NCBI GenBank assembly: GCA_036897525.1
Contig: JAYMTJ010000069.1
Coordinates: forward strand, 1-55,692
Direction: 5' to 3'
DNA: 55,692 nucleotides
DNA from: Pelargonium x hortorum
Taxonomy: Eukaryota > Streptophyta > Magnoliopsida > Geraniales > Geraniaceae
In this document: in pieces, positions 12,971 to 25,740 of the stretch
How the letters are laid out: each line of letters opens with the position of its first letter
Numbering within the stretch: position 1 is the stretch's first letter
Position numbers and translations under genes: made by a program
Notes under the pieces: generated by a model
What the model saw: only the letters and a program-made list of their open reading frames with translations
Told to the model about the DNA's origin: nothing
The model's database searches: none

Positions 12971-15900
12971 ATAGGAGCATCCGCTATAAATTAGCAAAGT
13001 ATGCATTCTTTTCTATCTTAGTTATTGTAAATTAACCCTAGCACTAGCATTCCGATCAAGTTCCAGCCTCAAAGCAGCAAGGGGATTGATTGGAGTCCAA
13101 TAAGGTTTTGTAGTACTTTTTTCAGTGAAAGCGGGAGCTTTGCATCAACCTGTAATTCGAGAGGAAAGCCCAAGTTATGCATTTACGACTGGGATGACAA
13201 GCTGATTTTTTTTTAGAATCATTTCATTAGTACAAAAAAATAAAGAATATTAGCAGTACTGTTTTTCTGCTATACAAACTATACAAAACAAAGTTTGGAT
13301 TTTTAATAGTATTTGCGTATTCACAGGTCTTTATAGTTCTATTACAGGGAGACACATATCCCGGATGGATAATAACAGGAATTGAAACTTAACTTTCACC
13401 TATGACATAATTATCGATTGACTTTTGCTTTGTGTTAAGAGGCAGTCTTTAGTTTAGAAAAAACCCTTTACAGTTTTCTTTCAGCGGAATCCCATAACCT
13501 ACGAATCTTTTCTTAACCTGCTCTATTAAGCGATATCTTGAAGTTTTTTCTTTATAAGTATAAAAAAATATACGAAGCTTTTTTAAGCCCGTTTTAAGAC
13601 ATTCTAGAGCCCCCTCTTAGATAGATTATAGAACTCACAGAAAGTCTCCTTTTTTTAAGACGTTCCTTGTAACTTCTTACACTAGATTTAGCAAAGGAAT
13701 AAGAAAACAACCTTTTAGCTCTCCTACATAGCCATTTTGTTTGAATGGGAAACAAAGGAACAAACAGCTTACTAACAAATACCCTTCTTAGAATACCTCT
13801 TTAAGTAACTACTTTCTATCAAACAACAAGAACAAGACTCAGAAAAAGATTTAGAGATTAATTAGAATAACCCTAAAGTTTCTATCGAGAATGCCTATTA
13901 TCTACAGTTTAGGGTGGCCTATTTGATTTGAAGCTTTTTTTTAGAACCCCTTTTCATACGTTTTTTTTTCTTTCTTTCCTTTTCTTTATATTATATTCCA
14001 AAACTAAAAGCTTTAATTGATAGAATAATTTAGGGAATTCCATAGGAGATAAAGAGCACTGTACCCCTCTCTATATTTCATTCTGTTCCCGGGGATTTAG
14101 TATAGTACTTTTTCTTGTAAAATTTCAAAATATACTTCACCTTCAAGAAAACCAGAAATTCACAGAAACTCCTTGGCTAGCAAAAAAAATTGTATTTGCA
14201 TTCTTATTCTCAAAAAGCAAGGACTTATAAATCTCTCATGCCATGCTCTGTCAACCTTTATTAGGAGACTATTGCTCTAGACTATAGAAATAACTGGGAA
14301 TTCTATATTTGTTCTAAATTGTCTATTGATCAAAGTTCAGTTTATTTTATTCGAAAATTGGAATGCTCTTTTTCTCTCATTCAACTAAAAGGATTGCTAG
14401 TTTTTCTAAAACGAACCCTTAATTCATAATTAAGCAAGTAGAATTGGCGAGCCTTAATATGCGGATTTGACTCTTTCGGACTTCTTCAAATTTATTTGTA
14501 AGATGTAATGTAGTTTTGATGACTCTACTTTTTAAGATACTTGCATTATTTCATTTCATTTATGCTCTTGATTATATATTATGTACTTTTTTAACAACCT
14601 ACTGCTTTCTTTTGCATATTTGATTTTATTAAAATGGTTTACTACAGAAATCTACTTGACTTTGTCTGATTGCTATCCAGGCTTACCCCTCTTAATCCCC
14701 CCAAAACAAAAGATTTTAGTTTAAGTGGTTTCTATGTCATTTCATTATGTTACTCAAAAAGGGGGTAATCCCGTGTATTTAGTAAACTTGTACGTAACGA
14801 AATATGAATAGGCAATTCCCTTAGACATAGGATTCCCGGGATTTTCTAGATAAGCTGACTTTGACTTTTTAATACTTTAAATGGAACCACAAAATAGGAG
14901 AACTCTGCTAGATAACTCTTACCAACTTAAGACTTTAGTGGCACAGAATCTAGAATGGAAGAAACCCAATCTCACTCATCTTCTACTAAGACCTTAATAA
15001 GTGCAACTCAAAGATCACCCTTTTCTGAAACGAGCCCTAATTTGAATTTCAAGTACCGGGTGCGGTAAGTTTAGGCATAAGTTAAAGTATACATTTAGGA
15101 GAGACTCTAGTCTAGAAAGTTCATTTTTATACAACACTGACACGAAAAAAACTTCTAGGGATTCCTCGACAGCAAAGCTCTATTAGTTATTGTGAGGCCT
15201 TGCGCACTTAACTACTGCTTAATTTCAAAAATTATTCTGTTATATAAATAAAAAGGCTCACATAAGAAACAAGGTCTGTAGAATTGTCTACCTATTTGAG
15301 TCTGTTGGGTAGGATTAAAGAATCCTGTATACAAGTATTTCGAACTTTCGGATATCGTTGAAGAATGCTTAAAAAAAAGTTTTTGTCTTACTCCCTTGAT
15401 GTTTTTTGTCACTAAATTTAGTAGGTATCCGGCGCTATGATTAAAAAAAATCATAACTTTGTAGAAAAGAAAATATCGATCCAGAAATAAGACTTGAATT
15501 TGATGTATGACTAGGGCCCCTTTTGTATGAGCTACCTAAAACTTATTAAGTGTGTCTTTACTTTTATTCTTGCCAAACGCTTGGAATAATTTATTCTTTT
15601 AGATATTTATCATGGGGTTAGTTTAGAAACAAGTTCGGTTAACTATTGCTGTAATTTTTTACGAAAAAAGGAATACAAAGTAAGAGAATACTGCTCGGTT
15701 AAATAGCGAGAATTATATTATCTAGGACTTACTCTAAGCTAAAGTTAGAATAGAAGGAATTTTAGTACTTAAAAACATCCCAAACCTTATAATGATGTGG
15801 TTTACTACTTGTTATTTAAAAAGGGTCTCAATTATTCGTTTTATGTTTGCTTAAATAAACTTTTTTATTCCAGAATAAACTATACTATAATATTTTAAGT

Positions 15901-16045
15901 AAACACAATGTCTATCAATTAAATTAACCCAAAGACTCGAGATTATTTATTCGTTTATTCCCACAAAACTAGGATTAAAGTCTTTAGAAGAGCTCACTAC
16001 TAGAACTGGGTAAAGCACCATTTTTTGGAGTTACATGGACATGGT

Positions 16046-16246
16046 TCAAGACGTATTGACATAGGAGAATAAGAAGACGGGCCTCTTGGTGTTGGATGTT
16101 AGATCTTCTGAATTTCCTTGAGTGTGATTGGTATCGGGTTCTGGCTCTCGATTAGTTTGTTTAGGATTGGTTGGTTGAGTCATGGCAAGTTGATCTTTAC
16201 CAGTTCCATTTGGTTTAGTGTGATTGTTTGATCTTTCTGTTGAGCC
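16046..16246 (-). other. Stop-poor G/T-rich patch, unknown origin
   Basis: About 200 bases stand out from their surroundings: they lack A/T runs and are G+T-rich on the + strand. On the minus strand one frame is open for 66 codons from just after a TAA at 16247-16249 to a TGA at 16046-16048. Its first ATG, at 16183, gives 45 residues beginning MTQPTNPKQTNREPEPD. The translation is strongly hydrophilic, rich in N, T, Q, P and E, like a disordered linker. A second minus frame is also fairly open. No ribosome-binding site or domain is seen. It may be a fragment of a once-coding insert, or compositional chance. Confidence 0.25.
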
Positions 16247-19200
16247 TTAAGAGCTACCCCTTTCCTAGCTGCTAGACTCAAAAGGTTTTTCTATTTTTGG
16301 TTTTTTTCTGCTTTATCTCTAAAGGAAGAGGAGAACCTTAATAGTAATAGGTAAGTCCGTGTTCCCGAACTGCAGAGTAAATAGTAAATAAAGTTAACCT
16401 TACACTCCGACACCAACAGCTGATTACTTGCTTCCTAATACTTTTCTTCAAAGCTATAACTCTCTTAATCTTTTTTTCTACAAATCCTACTTACCAGTAC
16501 CCTGCATTCTTTCATGTTTCTGTATAATAGAGCCCTTTGGAGTATATAAATAATAGAACACGCATAACTGAAGATTTTTATGTTACATACTAACTAGTGC
16601 TCGAAACTATGAGCCGACTAGACTAAAAATGAGCTATGCTATACTGAGATATTGTTTATAGCTTGAACATCGGTTACACAGAAAGCGCTTATTCAAATTA
16701 TACAAATTTTTACGACTACTTTTGCTATTCTTAACACAAAAAATTAGGTCTATAAGAGCTTTTTTTTTATAACATAGGCTTTCGTAAAATTAATTGTCTA
16801 AGCCCGTACATGTGGAGAAGGCTCCTTTTCTTAAAATTAGAGATCCTTCCTCGCTTAACGTGAAATGGTATACTAGTTAGGTCTGGATAGGAAGTAACCC
16901 GTAAGGAAACACTTATGTATAGAACACAAACAAGGCTAGCCTGCACTCGGAAGACAAAGGAAAAGTACTAACTAATAAATTTCTATTTAAGTTACTAAAA
17001 TTGATAGGTGAATATACGTAGTAAAAGCATAAAGAGATATTACTAGGATTTAGAATTGGTTTCTCTAGTAATGGAAATTTGGGTAATTAGTTGGGAATAA
17101 AGAGAAGCGGATTTCCTAGGGGTTGAAGTATAAAGTAGTTAGATTAGAATTCCAAGATTAGACTTATACTTATTCGATTAACTATTAAAATTTAGAGAAA
17201 ACAAACCTTGTATAAATAAAATAAAGTGGGTTTATCCTATCGAATTCTTTACTTATCCAGTATAAGCTAAACAAAAAGGGTCCTGTATAGTAAAGTACGA
17301 AAGCTAGGGGAGCTACTATATTTATTGACTAAAAGGATTTGGAGTTCTTTCCGGTAAATACCAAAATATTATAAAGCCTTTCCAAATAATAAGCCAATAA
17401 CAAGTCAATTTATACTATACTATTAAGGAAGCACTTGTAGCTGCGTTACAATAAATATAGTAGAGGTAGCCTTATTTCCATATATTACTTGCTTCTGTCT
17501 AGCTATTATACCAAAAACAAGTAAGAATGAAAAAAGGCCCCACTCAACTTGTGCATTACACCGAATTGGATAAACGAAAGTATCGTATAAAACGGAAGTA
17601 TTTACTAAAGAATCCACGGAATTTTTTAGTATAAAATACGTAGTCTAGGATTGCTAAGAGGGGGTTCAACTTTATGTCTAACAAGGTTTTATTTAAGACT
17701 TTTAATAGTGTGAGTTGAAATATAAGGTTGGAATTAATACCAATATAAAATATATAATACTAGTAATTTATTGTTCTCGAATTCTATGTGTATAGAGATG
17801 ACTCAAGTCCCCACATCTAAAAACGTAAACCTACCCATCTGAGTTATCACTGCATCCACTTCGAAAAACTAAGTTTAGGACAGACACTTTGGGCTTCTGA
17901 TATTGGGTATAAATTTTCTAAATTTAGCTTTGCCAAGATACTTCCGAACGGAGTTTTTACGAGACTTCGCAATTATAGTCAAGGCAAGATTTATCTTGAG
18001 CCCTCTTTACTATAATTTACTCTATTAGGAATTACTAAACAAAGTTTTAGCCGTCACAATCTAAACAACTACTAAATAATGAACTTGGAATTGAAATTGA
18101 AATTAGAACGACGACTTATCCACAAGAAAAAGCAAGGGTTCGAATAAGTTAAGTTATAATCTAACTAAAGTTTTCTAAATTAAATAGTTTAGGATCACAG
18201 CTAGCATGAGCTTTTCAGTTCCGTAGTATCGAAAAGAAACTGTTCAAAAAAAGCGGGCTTAAGGGACTTCTTTTTTTATACCACTAACGTCCTTAGGTAT
18301 CTAGTTTTTATTGAAAAGCCAGGCATGATAGTCCCTATTGTTAGTAGATTTTTCTAATTAAAGCTCCTGGGATCCTATTCAGTGGAGAGTTTCTAAAGAT
18401 GCTTTTAAAGTTACAATTTGAAACCTCAAGTTCACTCGGTTTATCTTAAACTCCAAAAAAAGTTATTAGACTTCCAAACCTCCAAGAAAACAAACTTAAG
18501 GAAATTCTGCTCCTGTGCTTTGAGTGACTCTAGTTTTCTTTCTTTATGGTGAGTCTCCGGGTTTTTAAAATGAGAAAAATATAGGAAATAGCTTCAGATT
18601 AGAACCCGTGACCTGATCAAGGACCCTTCCCCCCTTTTTTGTGGAAAAGCGTATTTAGTATCTATCCAGAAAGTTGTCTTATATATAGTTTTAACTGCTC
18701 CGTTCTTAACTTTTGCAAGCAGCTCTGGAAAGTGGTTCTAGCTTTCCCTTCTCGCATAACTTACAAATATGTATGTAAAGGTGCTTAACTTAAGTCCCTT
18801 TTCGTGTTAAAAAAGTTCCGAAATCCAAAGCTTCAACATAAGAAAAAAGTAGGCGTGGATCTTTCTTTGAAGGTCATTTTTTTCATGCTATAACTCCTTG
18901 CTACATACAAACTAAAGTTCTTTTTTTTTTAGTAATGAGCAAGCATATTGAGCGCTATAATGTCTAGATTCGGGTTTTACTTGAGAATATTGTGTTGATC
19001 ACCAAGCTTTTCAACGCCAGGAAAAAGAAAAGCTATTGCAAGAATTTGACATCAGGATAACTATAAAGAAAGATAGCTTTCTAAATCCTAATCCGTTTAT
19101 AAGTTTTCACTTCAGTGCTCCCAACAACAGGAGGTATCCCCGAGACAACAAAAACCTTATACTATAGTAACTTCTTAGATACCAAATAAGTTTTAAAGCC

Positions 19201-19990
19201 TTGTAATATCCTGTTATTCTTATAAATAAAGCAGCCCTTCTTACTTAGTAGGATCCCTTTTCGCGAGTTTCTTAGATTTTTTATTTGCCTTTTGTAAGGC
19301 CTTCGTGCGTTTTTTAAAAAAACATAGGTAAAACCTGGGTTCTCCTCGGTTAAGAAAGACCCTAAGGGATCTAATTTATTTACAAAAGCTTTAGTTACAC
19401 GGAATAAAAGAACAGAAACCTAGCATCAGCCTTACTTGTTTTATCTACAGGAGGATTTCCTACTAAATTGATACGGATAACCGCTTCGAGCCCTTGTAGC
19501 TAATAGAATCTTTCTAACAGACCTGCCCTCAAAAGGAGGCTCCGACCTAAAATGAAAAAGTAAGGGGCTAAAAAAACTATCCACTTAAATCCTAGGATTA
19601 GACGAGCTCAAGTTTCAAATTATTTATTTACCAGAAACAGGGGAACAACTTACCTTAAGTGCCTTGAATTGCCTTTAACCTGACTTAACCCGAATACAGG
19701 AACGAACTGCAACGAGATAAAAAAATGAAATTTCCACCCCCTTATTAAATCAAAAAAGCTGAGAGCTAGGAACTAGGGAAGATCCTTCGTAGACCTAGAA
19801 GCCCACTCTACCTCTAAGGATTGCGTGGGACTAGAGAAGTATTTAAGGTTAGAGACTCCTTATATTTGCATTTTTGTTCTTATCTTAATTACAAAATTCC
19901 TAATAAGAATTAACACAGCTACTATACTAAGCTACTAAGACAGTGCGTAGGTTCTAATCGCATGACACCATTAAGACTAATAAATACAAC

Positions 19991-20025
19991 TAAGAAGTAT
20001 CTATATAAAGATATAGATTTTCTTA
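19991..20025. repeat. Long imperfect hairpin, 14 bp in two stems
   Basis: ATCTATAT (19999-20006) pairs with ATATAGAT (20011-20018) across a 4-nt loop, AAAG. Below a small internal loop, TAAGAA (19991-19996) pairs with TTCTTA (20020-20025). The total is 14 pairs in 35 bases, the best-formed tight hairpin I found in the window. Its shape would suit an organellar RNA 3'-end stem-loop, but no gene precedes it on either strand. Confidence 0.55.
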
Positions 20026-23000
20026 ACTCTAGGTTAAGCTACTAATCAACAATACTACAATTTTCCTGTCGTTACTAAAATAACCAGGTTTAGACCCCAA
20101 ATAAACTTAGGAATAGAATAGGAAACCTTGGCGAGTTTTGCTTAGTTAGAGAATACTTTGTTCAATAAAAAACCTGTAATTACAATCGATCAGTGGAAAG
20201 GAAAAAAAGGCTCCGGCAAGACCCTTTACTATCTCTATCCACCGAAATTTCCTAAATACAAAGACCTATTTTTGAGTGCCCTAACTTAGATGCCTTCCTT
20301 TAGTAATTGGTAAAGAATTCTTTCTATTTCCCTTTAAGCGGAAACACAGGAGCTAACTCAAAAAAAACTTGAGAAGAATAGAGTTCCCCCTTTTATACTT
20401 TCAATTACTTTCTTAAATTCTGAATACCCTGTTATTTTAGTTATTTTAGCCTTAGTTTCTTAGGTTTAAGTTCAATTTAGAAAAGTTAGGAGAGTAAGAG
20501 TCAGAACCTACTTTTTAGAATTCCTGAGGATTGCCCAGATTCCAAATGAAGCATAAGCCAAAAAAAAAGACTTATCTATATAGACCCACAATTTGAATAG
20601 GAGTTGTACTCTTTACTTAAATTACTACGAAAAGAGATTATCAAGTATATCTCACCAAGGACTTGATTCCTTTGTTTATGCATTATAAAGCACAATTCTA
20701 GATTTAACGGCTGAAAAAACAAGGACTACCAAAATGGTTCCTGACTAGAACCGGTTTTATAAACTATAAACAAACCACCCCTATTAGATTTTCTAAATAA
20801 AGGTTAAAGCAGAAACTCTATTTTATTTTAGGAACTTCCTTGGAACAAAAAGACTTTTTATGGGCAGATCCCGATATAAATTCCAAGCTTACTTGAAGAA
20901 AATCTTAAGAAACTGCACTAAGGCTGCTCTGTTTATTTACTATCTTCCTAAATCCCAAGCTTGTAGGTTCAAATCGAATAATAGGTAGACTGCCTGGAGT
21001 TTTCAGTATGAGCTTGTGGATTTTTCACCTTTACCCTGCATGTTATTTATTAAGAGGTAGGCAAGGTCAGTGTTTAGTGTCATTTACGACTCCTAGGGGG
21101 TCCCGCTAAACCTACTTACCCCATACTTTTACTTTAGGTTTTATTTCTTCAAAGATTAGTAAATAAAAGTATCCAAAGCTAAGTCGAGATACTTAGTTAA
21201 GTAAGAATATGAGATCTAAGAATAGGAATTAAAAAAAGAATACTAAATAGCTAAGCTAAGAATTTACAGATATAGGATAATATCAATAGCTCCATGTTAT
21301 TCATTTGTTAACGAAGCGGTTTCCGTGGGTTCGAATATTTTCTAATGGCACAAATAGTAGGAACATCTCGTCGGCTATCTAAAGAATAACTAAGGTAAGG
21401 AGATTTTTTCTTACCTATAAATGAAATAGTTTTGTTAGCTACTCCTACCTATATCATGTAGTATAGTATAGTCATACTGACATTCCTTCAAATCTCGTTT
21501 TAAAAAGCCATGCAGCTAAGGTTCCTAACTATCTCACTAAAGTCTTAATTAGCCCTTTTTTTAGTAAAAGGTGGGCCCCGAAATTCCCTATTCGTGGGAT
21601 GGCCTAAATGCGGAGGGATTCAAAAGATTCTTATTTATTCGCGTCTATTCGTATTTATGACCTAAGATTCCCATCACTAGAATCTAAAATTTATACATCA
21701 TCTAGATACAAATAAATAAGATATCATGAACTGTACCGCTTGTACTGGTTAATTTTATTCTAGTTGATTGTGATACTCTGCATATGCTTAAGAACCAGAT
21801 TTCTTTTTTTCGAAGAAATTACTGCTCGATATCCTATCCTTATTCGGGATTGCTTTAAGTGAATCCCTCTTTTTTGTAAGAAGATCGTAAGAGGTAGTTT
21901 ATCTGTCTTTTTCTTTTATAGCATGGAATTCTCAGTTATCAACTATGTATAATATATAACAAAGTCTTTTTAGTGTTCCGGTATTTATACTCCGTTCCGC
22001 ATTCATATCAAGATAAAAAAGAAAACTCTCGTTCGATATAGCTCAAAATTGACTTGAGAAATTACAGAAAATAGAATTTGCAGTTGACTATTGATTCAAA
22101 CTTTTTACTGTGATAAATTTGTAAAGATATCTTTCATAACTCATTTTTCTTCTATAGGATCCAATCTTGGGAGTGTGCAAGTACTGGCAACAAGAGTGTC
22201 ATAAAAAGCTACTTGATTTGTATTCTAAAAAAGCCAAAACCAAACAACAGACAATAATAGCTATTAACTTTAAAAACCAAGGGAACCCTTTTCAAGGGGT
22301 TTAATATACAAACAAGTAGGAGCTCGCTAAGAATGCTTCTTACGAAAACTATATTAAAATGAAATTCCCCCGAGCCTTTATTTTGAGAATGAGCCCTATA
22401 ATCTATAAACTTAATGCAAGTGGTTACTCCCGGATAACAAAAAGCATATAAAAGAAGCTTGCTTTGATGGAATTGTGAGATTCAGAAAAGATTTCTTTCG
22501 GACAATTCGTAGAAACAATTCAATTTATGTTTTGATGTATAAAAGCGTTTCTGCGTAAGTCAGATAACAGGAATTCTCAAGAATGTTCTCTAATTTCAAT
22601 CGCTAGTAAACAAAGCAGAATTAGTATAAGAAGTATATATCTAGGTTGGATACTCCATAAAAACTGGACTGACCAAGGAAATCGGCTTTCAAAGGGTACT
22701 CATGATAGTCAAAACTATACTGCTAGGCAAAGGCTAAAGACCAAGAAAGGTTCAGTGTTAAAGACTTGAAAAGCTCTAAAACCAATGCAAACATCTGAAG
22801 AAACTCAGTTTGAACAAAGCCTATAAAAGTTTTGGTTTTGAACTAAAATGACTCTTTAATCGGAATGGGACAAATGGGCCCTAATACCACCATTCTGAGG
22901 GTTTGCTTTTTTTGTGGGTTTGTCCTTTAATGATCTACTTAAATCTGTCTTTCTATTCCAATTTATTTACTCCGAAGCAAAAAGAGTATACCGGATAGAC

Positions 23001-23660
23001 AAGGTTTAGATAGAATTGTCACTTATCTAAGAGTTCCTGTTATATTTTAACAAGCTCTAACCTAAAGAATTCAAGGGATTTTGTAATGTCTTGCTATTCA
23101 ACTCGCTAGTTAAGTAATTCAATATACTAAGCTTTTCTTTCTTTTTTTATAGTGTTACAAATCTCTTAATATAAAATAAAAGGGCCCTATTTAGTAACAC
23201 AGAACTTTAATATGAATTCTCTGGGACTCTACCCAACCCAAATATAAGGAATGACTAAAAAAGAACTGACCTGCTAGTAGATGCTTACCTTCAGTATTTT
23301 TACTGTAGAAATGCCTCTGCCCCCTTATTACTAGTTTGACTTTGTAAAAAATTAAGAAAATTCTACGAGTATCCATTTCTATAATTAAATATATAAATTC
23401 CGATTTTAGTAATCTTTTGCTTTGCTCCAAGATTATATATTATTAGTTAGCTTGACTAGTTGAAATCGCTTAGATAGAAAAATCCCTGACTGAAAAAGCA
23501 CTTTACTTTACCTGTCTATAAAAACCCTAGGATTAGCTACAAGGATAGAATTTAATACGGAAACTTTTGGAATTCTAGGAAATTAGACTTGAATAATTAT
23601 AATTAAAAATAGAGTTATGAGATTGTTAAATAAACCCTAGAATTCTCCTGGCACCCTTGG

Positions 23661-23694
23661 ATTATAACCGCAAAAACGGCAGGTTCAAGTCCGG
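23661..23694 (+). pseudogene. tRNA-like T-arm remnant, copy 2
   Basis: GCAGG-TTCAAGT-CCGGT can form a T arm with four of five pairs, one of them G-T. It is preceded by ATAACCGCAAAAACGG, which also occurs, slightly changed, before the T loop at 6801-6844. No anticodon or D arm can be drawn. It is likely a tRNA-derived fragment shared by two sites about 16.9 kb apart. Confidence 0.3.
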
Positions 23695-23972
23695 TAAATG
23701 GATTTAGAAGTGCCCCGCTTGCATGCTAGCTTCATAAAAAAGAATTCTATACAATAGGGATTAAAGTTAAGAAAATAGGGTATAAAAGAAATTCTATTAA
23801 TTAACGCGTGTTCTTTATCTAATTCCAAGATTGTAAAATAGCCAGTTAAACGGCAAGATAAGCTTCTACTTAACTTACTAAACCAGGTATTTACAGGCTA
23901 TCCTTATGCGATGCGGGATACCTTTTCTTTTTACTTAGTATTGGTTCTTGAATAAAAAGAAAAATACGAGTC

Positions 23973-24016
23973 GACTCGAACCAACGGCATCTGATCACTT
24001 GTTGCCTTGCTCTACC
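23973..24016 (-). pseudogene. tRNA-like remnant with near-normal spacing
   Basis: On the + strand GACTCGAACCAACGGCAT (23973-23990) reads as the reverse of a T loop and variable region. CTCTACC (24010-24016) reads as the reverse of a tRNA D-arm end (GGTAGAG). The 19 nt between them equals the space taken by an anticodon arm in tRNA-Trp or tRNA-Lys. The expected 5-bp anticodon stem does not pair, and the 5' acceptor strand is not found, so this is a broken copy rather than a working tRNA. It is the most tRNA-like piece in the window and shares both halves with 12891-12970. Confidence 0.4.
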
Positions 24017-24855
24017 ATTTGTAAAAGTAAGACCAACTACTCAATAAGGGGCCTCCTTAAAAATCGTAAAACAGTATATATATTTATTATCTAATAAAGA
24101 GGTATCGTGGTGAAGCGCGGATAAAACAAACCCACACACAAGAAATTAAATATACATAATTCCATATCTGAACACTTTAACAAGAAACTTGCTTAACTTA
24201 ACCAGAGTAAAAGGAGTTCCATATTTTTGGAACAAGAGTCCTCTTTACTTAAATTAACAGAGATATATCAGCAAAAGCTTGGGTTTTTATTACTTACACA
24301 GACTACTCTTGGTTATTAGGATTTCCTACGATTGGTATCTCTTTTCTTAACCAGAATTAATTGTATTAAAAAAGCCTTTCTTCATATAAGTGATTCTTAT
24401 ACTTTTTCGCTTTATTTTGCGCTCTAAGTATGTAATGGGGGATTTTCCTCTCTTGAAGAGACCCCTTTTTATTAATTAAGGTAATTACACAGAGAGAATA
24501 AGAATTCCTCATGAAGTTTCCTTTTGATTTCTTGTAGGAAACAAAGTTCCTTACTTGATCGACTCTTTATAATTACATAATTAAGACCGACTTGTCAAAA
24601 ATAGCTTATAACACCTTGATAAAAGATTATAGCCGTAGCATGCCCGGGTTTTGGGTTCCCCTGGTCTTCATTCTAAGAGCTTTTTATTAATATAAGTAAC
24701 ACAGTGACCTTGTATCAACGTATACGGATATAATCAAATTAGGGTACTTATTTACTTACTTATCCTTTTGGCTTCAGTATGAGTATGGTACTAATAATTC
24801 AAGTAGTTGGATTGCACCCTTTGTTTCCCTCTTTTTTGGTGATAACTCTAGGCTC

Positions 24856-25740
24856 TTGAAGGATAAAGGGTCAATTTTTATGGTAATAGTACGTAACTTT
24901 ACTAAGGGTTTTAGCTCTAATCTCAAGTTTTTCGGAGCCATAGCAGGGAATTACGGGATGTTTAGGCAGTACCCACATCTACTCGATTACCAACGGAGCG
25001 TTATATACCATACCCCTACCACTAAAGACTTTTTACTGAAAGCACTAGTGGATTCCCTTAGATTAAGTTTTAGATATTTTAATATTTGTGGACCCCATAT
25101 GCGCATATAAGATATATGAATGAGCAGCCCCTAGATTTTAAGGAAACAGGTATTAGGTTTTCGACTAAAGTAGAAAAGAATAGAGATTTTTATTTGTTAT
25201 TCTGATTAACTCTTTATGGGAGCGGTGCCCAGACTCGTGTAAGATAAGAGGGTTTACAGTTGGAACTTCTTTGAGAACCCTGAAGAAAGAGATGCTAGGA
25301 AGCCTACCTGTATAGACAATTACCCAGTAGTTCATAGATAATATAGATAGTTCTTATTAGAGTCTTTCTATAGTCTTAATATGTATATAAGTTATAGTCT
25401 TATTTGTATTAGATAGTCTTCGATTGTTGGGAGGGAAGGTGTATAATAAGAGGGTTGGTCTAGCCCTCCTGACTGATAAGACTCATAGGACACTGAGTAA
25501 GATGAAAGCTGCGGGTATTCTTATCATCAAGAAACAAGGTATAGCACAGACGGGTTGTATACAGAGCATCAGACTCTAAAAGAATGGTAACAAGACTTTC
25601 AGTAAGATCTATAATTTGTGTATGTCTATTCATGAAACTATCATACATTACCTCCGCTAAGCTACTGTCAGGTAAAAAAGAAGCTATATACTCTTCCTCA
25701 CAAGAACTACAAATAAAAGGCTGCAACAACAGGATGCGTA
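24856..25740. other. Patch with three short open frames, unrecognised
   Basis: Three open frames lie close together: + strand 24856-25110 (84 codons, TTG start), + strand about 25182-25317 (about 45 codons, containing WERCPDSCKIRGFT, with no clear start), and minus strand 25460-25729 (89 codons, TTG start). The last has an acidic, protein-like composition and a CSSC pair near its start. From about 25.2 kb the DNA has fewer homopolymer runs than its surroundings. The bases 25320-25420 are TA-rich with repeats of ATAGTCTT. I recognise no family. All three frames are within what chance allows, but together they suggest a younger or differently derived insert. Confidence 0.25.

Larger units (their letters stand above)
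11721..16040. other. AT-rich non-coding DNA
   Basis: Nothing coding is recognisable. The segment holds an 18-bp palindrome at 12.6 kb, a tRNA-like remnant at 12.9 kb, and small A/T hairpins at 12198-12222, 14418-14434 and 15436-15455 (7 to 8 bp stems, expected in numbers by chance). An 80-codon open frame on the minus strand near 15.2-15.45 kb has no recognisable features. Confidence 0.65.
16250..24850. other. AT-rich non-coding DNA
   Basis: No gene is recognisable. Short open frames near 17.4-17.6 kb and 23.2-23.4 kb (minus strand, 64 and 79 codons) carry no motif. About 16.99-17.35 kb is visibly G-rich over C-rich on the + strand. The segment contains the hairpin at 20.0 kb, a 12-bp palindrome at 22255-22266, and two tRNA-like remnants only 280 bases apart near 23.7 and 24.0 kb. 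Otherwise I see nothing in it. Confidence 0.65.

Noticed and set aside
14418-14434. CTTAATT/AATTAAG hairpin as a terminator
   Set aside because: A 7-bp A/T stem is expected many times by chance, and no gene lies upstream.
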